Shown piece after piece: positions 47,087 through 54,900 of a DNA stretch of 56,245 nucleotides. The DNA comes from Undibacterium sp. (GTDB lineage Bacteria > Pseudomonadota > Gammaproteobacteria > Burkholderiales > Burkholderiaceae_D). Numbering within the stretch: position 1 is the first letter of the stretch; each line of letters begins with the position of its first letter. Made by a program: the position numbers and the translations under genes. The notes below the pieces were generated by a model. That model ran no database searches and was not told the DNA's origin. It was given only the letters and a program-made list of their open reading frames with translations. The stretch spans positions 1-56,245 of the forward strand of contig NZ_JAUSFI010000025.1 in the NCBI RefSeq assembly GCF_030651495.1. The letters run 5' to 3'.

Positions 47087-48778
47087 ATGATAAACGGCTT
47101 CCCGAAATTCGACAACAATTCACTGCGCAGCAGCGCTGTGGTCTTGTTGCTCGCAGCCACCCCGGTCTTCGCCCAAGAGGCGGGTTCCTTGCTGAAAGAC
47201 ATCGAACGCGGTCGTGAGCAACAACAATTGCCGCGAAAAAAACCAGCCGAACTGCTTGCATCGCCGTCCGAGATGAAGGCGCCTTCCGGCCTTTCGGTCA
47301 GCGTGCGCGAATTTCACTTTGCCGGCAACACGCTGCTGAGCAATGAACAACTGGCTCCGGTTGTCGCGGAATATCTCAACCGCCCCATAGGTTTTGCCGA
47401 GTTGCAAAAAGCCGCTGCCGCCGTGGCCGAAGCCTATCGAAAAGCAGGTTGGATCGTCCGCGTTTATCTACCGCATCAGGATATCACTGAGGGTATCGTC
47501 ACTATCCAGATCGTCGAAGCTGTTTTTGGCAGCGTAAAGCTGGAAGGTCAACCCGCCACGCGATTTGCGTTTGAGCGGATTCAAAAGAGTTTTGACGCGC
47601 AGCAACCCAAGGGGGCGAAGCTCAACGCCAATGCACTGGATCGCGCCTTGCTGCTTGCCGATGATTTGCCCGGCGTTGCCGTTTCCGGCAGCTTGCACGA
47701 AGGCGCTAACCCGCGCGAGACGGATCTGATCCTGAAAGTGGCAGATGAGCCGCTGGTTGTCGGCGAAGTCAATCTGGATAACATAGGTTCGCGCGCCACA
47801 GGTAGCGATCGTCTGGCCGCCAACCTCAATCTCAACAGCCTGGCAGGCTACGGCGATTTGCTCGCCGGCAATGTCATTCACACCCAGGGCAGCGATTACC
47901 TGCGCCTGGCGTACATCCTTCCGGCTGGCGTGGATGGCTGGCGCGTGGGCGCGAATGCCTCCGCGCTGAATTACAGATTGATTGCCCCCGAGTTCGCAGC
48001 ACTGAACGGCAACGGCACTTCTTCCACAGCAGGACTGGAAGCGACCTATCCTATCATTCGGTCCCGCCTCAAGAATCTCTATCTGGCAATGAACTACGAC
48101 AACAAACAGTTTGATAATCAGTCCAGCAACGCAACCCAATCGCGTTACCAAATCAACGCCGTCACCGCTGCCCTGAACGGCAATTCCTTCGACAATCTGG
48201 GCGGTGGCGGCGCCAACAGCGGCAGTCTGGCGTTCATCTCGGGGAGTGTGGCATTAGACAGTCGTGATCCTCGTCTTAACGCGGGTCTTAATCCACCCAA
48301 CGGCGGCTACTACAAGCTGCGCTATAGCCTGGCCCGCCAGCAGGTTATCACCGACACCGTCGCGCTGTACGCAGCATTATCCGGTCAGGAAGCCAACGGC
48401 AAAAACCTCGACTCCTCGGAAAAGTTTTATCTGGGTGGTGCCAATGGCGTGCGTGCCTATCCTGCCAGTGAAGGCGGCGGTTCCAGCGGCGCTCTGACCA
48501 GCCTCGAATTGCGCGGACGCCTGCCGAAGGGATTTGTGTTGACTGGTTTCTACGACTATGGCGATGTCCGCAACTACGATGGCGGCAAGAGTTACGCACT
48601 CCAAGGGGTAGGAATGACACTCGCCTGGCAGGCGGAAGCCAGTTTGAATGGCTTGAACCTCAAAGCCACTCTGGCGCAACGCATCGGCAGCAATCCCAAT
48701 CCGACTGCCAATGGCTACGACCAGAATGGCTCGCTCACCAAGAATCGCTTTTGGCTGGCGGCGACACAGCCGTTCTAG
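47087..48778 (+). CDS. TpsB-type outer-membrane transporter (ShlB/FhaC family)
   Basis: 563 residues; AAAGGAA precedes the ATG. A signal peptide (1-29, ending PVFAQ) is followed by a POTRA region (about 70-150; VREFHFAGNTLLSNEQLAP, GWIVRVYLPHQDITEG) and a C-terminal 16-strand barrel. FYLGGANGVRAYPASEGGG carries the VRGY-like motif of loop L6, and the chain ends in Phe, as outer-membrane proteins do. It exports the TpsA protein encoded next. Codon use and GC content differ from the housekeeping genes to the left. Confidence 0.95.
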   Translation: MINGFPKFDNNSLRSSAVVLLLAATPVFAQEAGSLLKDIERGREQQQLPRKKPAELLASPSEMKAPSGLSVSVREFHFAGNTLLSNEQLAPVVAEYLNRPIGFAELQKAAAAVAEAYRKAGWIVRVYLPHQDITEGIVTIQIVEAVFGSVKLEGQPATRFAFERIQKSFDAQQPKGAKLNANALDRALLLADDLPGVAVSGSLHEGANPRETDLILKVADEPLVVGEVNLDNIGSRATGSDRLAANLNLNSLAGYGDLLAGNVIHTQGSDYLRLAYILPAGVDGWRVGANASALNYRLIAPEFAALNGNGTSSTAGLEATYPIIRSRLKNLYLAMNYDNKQFDNQSSNATQSRYQINAVTAALNGNSFDNLGGGGANSGSLAFISGSVALDSRDPRLNAGLNPPNGGYYKLRYSLARQQVITDTVALYAALSGQEANGKNLDSSEKFYLGGANGVRAYPASEGGGSSGALTSLELRGRLPKGFVLTGFYDYGDVRNYDGGKSYALQGVGMTLAWQAEASLNGLNLKATLAQRIGSNPNPTANGYDQNGSLTKNRFWLAATQPF

Positions 48779-48997
48779 GCTGATGCGGAATGCAAGATGT
48801 AAGTAGTAGGAGTGTCCCTCCTCCTTGCAGGGGGAGGCCAGGGGGTAGACGCGTAGTTAATCTGCGACCACCATTCTCTGATTATCCCCCTCGCTTCGCT
48901 CGCCCTCCTGAAATGGGCAGGAACTGAAAACCAGCAACCAGCAACCAGCAACCAGCAACCAGCTCGTTGCACCCAAATTTACAATTGGAACCTCATC
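48779..48997 (+). promoter_or_regulatory. tpsB-tpsA spacer
   Basis: 219 bp between the two secretion genes. The left part has GGGGGAGG- and CCTCC-rich stretches resembling an intergenic repeat remnant, with a possible CTCC/GGAG hairpin at about 48812-48836. The right part holds the heptanucleotide repeat. No ribosome site better than GGAAC precedes the tpsA ATG. Confidence 0.5.
48929..48963. repeat. five tandem copies of AACCAGC upstream of tpsA
   Basis: Five perfect consecutive heptamers, ending 34 bp before the tpsA start codon. Because they are outside the coding frame, gain or loss of units would change promoter or leader spacing rather than the frame. Confidence 0.95.
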
Positions 48998-51900
48998 ATG
49001 AATAAAGTCTACTGCCTCATCTGGAATGCCCTCACGAATAGCTTTGTCGCTGTTGCCGAAAACGTCAAGGGACGCGGCAAGCAGACCCGTTCAGGCGTAG
49101 ATCGACGTTCTGCGTCAGGGCTTGCATTGGCTGTTGTGGAAGGCCGTTCGGACTTTCCGGTAAAGATTCTGGCGCTCGCCTTTGCCGTGGCAGGCACCAA
49201 CGCCTTCGCAGCGCCTGCCAATACCGCGTTGCCCACCGGCGGACAGCTCGTCGCAGGGCAAGCCAGCATCAGTCAAGCCGCTGCGGTGATGACCATTAAC
49301 CAGGTTAGCCAACGCGCCGCGATCAACTGGAATACCTTCAATATCGGCAGTGCGGCGACCGTCAATTTCATCCAGCCCAATTCCTCATCCGTCGCGCTCA
49401 ACCGCGTGCTTGACCCTAACCCCAGCCAAATCTTCGGTCATCTTAACGCCAACGGCCAGGTATTTTTAACCAATGCCAGCGGCATTTATTTTGGCCCGAC
49501 TTCGAGCGTCAATGTCGGCGCGCTCACCGCGACCACGCACGGCATCACCGATGCCGACTTCATGGCCGGCAACTACGTTTTCAATAGAAATGGCGCGGCC
49601 GGCAGTGTGATCAACGACGGTAACCTCATGGCTAATTTCGGCGGTTACATCGCGTTGTTAGCCCCTGAAGTTCGCAACAACGGCGTGATCATCGCACAAC
49701 TGGGCACGGTGGCACTGGCAGCAGGGGAATCCTACACCTTGCAGTTTGATGGCAACAACACCCTGGCCAATATCAGCGTGACCCCGGCTACGATTGCCGC
49801 CCTGGTGGAAAACAAGCAGGCAGTACACGCGCCCGGCGGACTGATTATTCTCTCGGCACAAGCAGTCAGCAGCCTGCAAGGCGGCGTGGTCAACAACAGC
49901 GGCTTGCTCGAAGCCAGTGTCCTTACCAGCAATGGCGGTCGCATTGTGCTCGACGGGGATTACGTTTCGCAATCCGGCGCACTGGACGTATCCGGCAGCA
50001 CAGGCGGCGCGATTGCGATAAATGCACGCGCCATCATGGATACAGGCACAGCCAATGCCAACGGCACAGCGGGCAATGGCGGCAGCATCGATTACAACGC
50101 CACCGATGCCATCGTGCAAACTTCCTCTGCATCCATGCAAGCCAACGGCTCAGCTATTGGCGGAACCATTCATCTGCAAGGCAATAACAGTCTGTTCAGT
50201 TCGGCTACCTTGAGTACGACCGGCGCGACGGGCGGCGCGATAGATGCCCTCGGCAACAGCGTCATCCTCGCCGCTGCAACGCTTGACGCATCAGGCAGCG
50301 CGCAAGGCGGCACCATTCGTGTCGGCGGTGATTTCCACGGCACCAATGCCAATATCCTCAACGCGCAAACCACCACTGTCAATGGCGCAACGCATCTCAA
50401 AACTGACGGTGGTAAAGGCCGGGTGGTGGTCTGGTCGGACACGCAAACCGACTACTACGGCAACATCAGCGCCAACCAAGCGGGCAACATCGAAGTCTCC
50501 AGCAAAGGCCTGTTGAACTACGCGGGTACCGTTTACGCAGGAGCGGGCGGCACATTGCTGCTTGACCCAACTAACATCATCATCTCCGCTGCAGGGGGCG
50601 CTGCCGGTTTTGGGCTGCTTGATCCTCATCCGGCAGTAGGTCATTTATTTGGCAGTAACGTGACCTTGCTGGGTACCACGGCGGCTCCCGTATTAGCCAA
50701 TGGTCTATATGGTGCAGCAGGTACTTTCACCCCCACGGGTTACGCCGTAGTGGCGGTACCCACCGATAGTTTTGTGACTTTTAGTAGCGGTGCGGTGTAT
50801 TTGTTTAACACCACCACCGGCGCGCTGATTTCCACCCTGACGGGTGCGCTAAACGATAAAGTGGGTTCTAGCGGCGTCACCGCGCTCAGTAACGGTAACT
50901 ACGTGGTGGGGAGTCAATCGTGGAAAGCCGGCAAGGGTGCCGTTACCTGGGGCAACGGCACAACGGGTGTCGTGGGCGCAGTGTCCGCCAGCAACAGTTT
51001 GGTGGGGTCAACGGTAGGCGATTTGGTGGGTCCTGGCATCACCGCGCTCAGCAATGGTAACTACGTAGTGGGGAATCAATACTGGAACGGCGGCATGGGT
51101 GCCGTTACCTGGGGCAATGGTACGACGGGTATTGTCGGCGCAGTATCCGCCAGCAACAGTTTGGTGGGGTCAACGGCGGACATTCCGGCTACTACAGATT
51201 CTATGGGCAATTGGGTGGCTCCAGTTCCGGGCGATAGGGTGGGTATTAGCGGCATCACCGCGCTCAGCAACGGCAACTACGTGGTGGGGAGTGCCCTCTG
51301 GAACGGTATCGCGGGCGCAGTCACTTGGGGCAGCGGCACGACGGGTATCGTGGGCGCAGTGTCCGCTGCCAACAGCTTGGTGGGTACGGCGAACAATTTG
51401 GTGGTTATGAGGGCAGGCACGAGTATGGCGGGGGGCGATTCTGTGGGTCAGAGCATCACCGCGCTCCGCAACGGTAACTACGTGGTGGGAAGTCCATACT
51501 GGAACGGCGGCATGGGCGCCGCTACCTGGGGCAATGGCACGACGGGTATCGTGGGCGCAGTGTCCGCCAGCAACAGTTTGGTGGGTACAACGCCGCTAGA
51601 TGCGCTGGGTTTTAGCGGCGATGTGGTGGGTGTCGGCGGCATCACCGCGCTCTGCAACGGTAACTACGTGGTGAACACTTACGCTTGGAATCTCGGCAGG
51701 GGCGCCGCTACCTGGGGCAATGGCACGACGGGTATCGTGGGCGCCGTGTCCGCCAGCAACAGCTTGGTGGGGGCAACGGCGAACGATTATGTGAGCATTA
51801 GCGGCACCACCGCGCTCAGCAACGGTAACTACGTGGTGGGGAGTCGCTGGAACCTCAACAAGGGTGCCGCTACCTGGGGCAGTGGTACGACGGGTATCGT

Positions 51901-54900
51901 GGGCGCAGTGTCCGCCACCAACAGCTTGGTGGGGTCAACGGCGGGCGATATGGTGGGTGCTGGCATCACCGCGCTAAGCAACGGCAACTATGTGGTATCT
52001 AGTACTGCTTGGGATAATACTAGTGGGTATAGCGGGGCAGTTTTGAATACGGGCGCAGCTACTTGGGGCAGTGGCACGACGGGTATCGTGGGCGCAGTGT
52101 CTGGTTCCAATAGTCTGGTGGGTACAACGGCGAACGATAGGGTGGGTACGAGCATCACCGCGCTCAGCAACGGCAACTATGTGGTGAGTAGTTCCGCTTG
52201 GAACCTCAGCAAGGGTGCTGCTACCTGGGGCAACGGCACGGGGGGTATCGTGGGTGCAGTGTCTGCATACAATAGTCTGGTGGGTTCAACGGCGGGCGAT
52301 TTGGTGGGCACGAGCAACACCGCGCTCAGCAACGGCAACTATGTGGTGAACAGTTCCGCTTGGAACCTCAGCAAGGGTGCCGCTACCTGGGGCAGTGGCA
52401 CGGGGGGGGGCGTGGGCGCAGTGTCCGCTACCAACAGCTTGGTGGGTTCAACGGCGAACGATTTGGTGGGTACGAGCATCACCGCGCTCAGCAACGGCAA
52501 CTATGTGGTGAACAGTTCCGCTTGGAACGGCAACCAGGGTGCCGCTACCTGGGGCAGTGGCACGGGGGGTATCGTGGGCGCAGTGTCCGCCACCAACAGC
52601 TTGGTGGGGTCAACGGCGGGCGATATGGTGGGTGCTGGCATCACCGCGCTAAGCAACGGCAACTATGTGGTGGGGAGTTCCGCTTGGAGCGGCAACAAGG
52701 GTGCCGCTAGCTGGGGCAGCGGCACGACGGGTATCGTGGGCGCAGTGTCCGCCACCAACAGCTTGGTGGGTACAACGGCGAACGATAAACTGAGTTTGAA
52801 CGGTGTCACCGGGCTCAGCAATGGAAACTATATGGTGAAGTCAAGTGCCTTTGCGGGCAATAAAGGGCAGATATGGATCACACCGCCGCCAAGTGCTGCC
52901 ACCTCCCAAGGTAATATTTTATTCGCTGATTCTACGGGTTTAGCCTTAACCGTTAATCCTTCCGCGCTGTCCGCCACCTTGGCGGCAGGCACGGCAGTCA
53001 CCCTGCAAGCCAGCAACGACATCACCGTGAATTCAGCCGTTACCGTGACAGGCACCACGGGCGGCGCGCTGATCCTGCAAGCGGGTCGCAACATCAACCT
53101 GAATGCTTCCATCACCACCGCCAACGGCAATCTCACCGCTATCTCGGGTGATCCCGGTGCGATTGCGGCGGATCGTCTGGCGGGCGCACCCGCCATTACT
53201 CTGGCATCCGGCGTGAGTATCAATGCCGGAACAGGAAAGGTGATTCTGGCGGCGAATGGCGGCAATTTTGTGAATAATTCGGGCAGTGCCACGCCGATTA
53301 CGGCGAATAGCTATCAGATTTATTCGTCCTCTCCTGCCCTGGATACGCTGGGCGGCATGGCAGTGACGAACAAGCATTACAATCAGGTTTACACCGGCGC
53401 CACGCCGGCTTATGCGGCGACCGGCAACTGGAATCTGTACAGCATCGCACCGGTGTTATCGGTTACGCCGGGCACGCAAACCGTGACCTACGGAACAGCG
53501 CCCGCCAGCTTTACACTTGGCTATACGGGCCTCATCGGCGGCGATACCGGCACCACCGCAGGCATCAGCGGCACGGCCGCTTTCAGCGTGGGCGGTACGA
53601 CCTCCACTTCGGGCAACTCTACCGCTGGAACACATAATGTTTCTTACACAGGTGGCTTACTCAGCAGTCTGGGCTACACCTTCGCCGACAATACCTTTTC
53701 GGTAAATGAGCTGACCGTCAATAAGTTGAACCTCTCTGTGACCGGCTTAACCGCAACGAACAAAGTCTACGACACCACTGCCGCCGCAACACTGGGTGGA
53801 GTGGCAACAGTAGCCGCACTCGCTGGCGACACGGTGATACTAGGCGGTACGCCTTCTAGCACGTTTGCCAACAAGAATGTCGGCACGGCGAAAGCTGTCA
53901 CCGTTACAGCTAACACGCTCTCCGGCACCGATGCAGGCAACTACAACCTGGTGCAGCAAACCGGTTTGACCGCTGACATTACCAAAGCCAATCTGACTGT
54001 GACCGGCTTAACCGCCAACAGCAAAGTCTACGACACCACTGTCACTGCAACACTGGGTGGAGTGGCAACAGTAACCGCATTGACTGGCGATACGGTGACC
54101 GTATCTGTTGGCAGCGGTACGTTTGCCGACAAGAATGCCGGGACCGGCAAAGCCGTTACCGTCACTGGTAACAGCCTCTCCGGCACCGATGCAGGCAACT
54201 ACAACCTGGTGCAACAAACCGGTTTGACCGCTGACATCACTAAAGCCAATCTTGTCGTGACAGGCCTCATCGCAACGAACAAATCCTACGACACTACTGC
54301 CACAGCAACATTGGGTGGAGTGGCAACAGTAACCGCACTCGCTGGCGACACCGTGACCGTATCTGCGGGCAGCGGTACGTTTGCCGATGCCAACGCGGGA
54401 ATCGGCAAAGCGGTGACGCTCACCGGCTATTCGCTGACGGGCACGGATGCAGGCAACTACACAGTGGTGCAACCCGCCGGACTCACGGCCAACATCACGC
54501 AAGCAGCGCTGACCATCACCGCCAATAACGATGCCAGATTCGTAACGCAAGCGGATGCGGTGGGCTTCAATGGCGCGAGTTTCACCGGCTTGGTTGGCGG
54601 CGAAACTTCTGCGGTGTTGGGCGGCACGCTGGCGATTGCGCGTAGCAACAGCGCAACGAATGGCGCGGGAACCTATACAGGTGTATTGACACCGACCGGC
54701 TACACCGCAGCCAACTACGCGATCACTTATGCCAACGGCAATTACACCATCGTTCCGGCAGGGCAGTTGCTGGTGAAGGTGGCGAATACATCGAACGTGT
54801 ATGGAGCAGCGGCAAGCTATGCCATTAGCAGTGCGCAGTATGTAACGACGGCGGGAAATGTACTGACCACGCTGAACCAAAGCAGCAACACGGGCAACAC

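Noticed and set aside
46923..47261. N-terminal extension of the REC-AraC regulator to 47261
   Set aside because: It overlaps tpsB on the opposite strand and the divergent promoter, and its residues do not belong to the receiver domain, which starts cleanly at 46922.
47468..48151. 227-codon minus-strand frame within tpsB
   Set aside because: It is the shadow of the TpsB barrel; the plus strand has signal peptide, POTRA and VRGY-like motifs.
50882..52860. Regularly spaced repeats considered as a CRISPR or satellite array
   Set aside because: The repeats are in one open frame, code for conserved protein motifs and have spacing in multiples of three; there are no short palindromic repeats with unique spacers.
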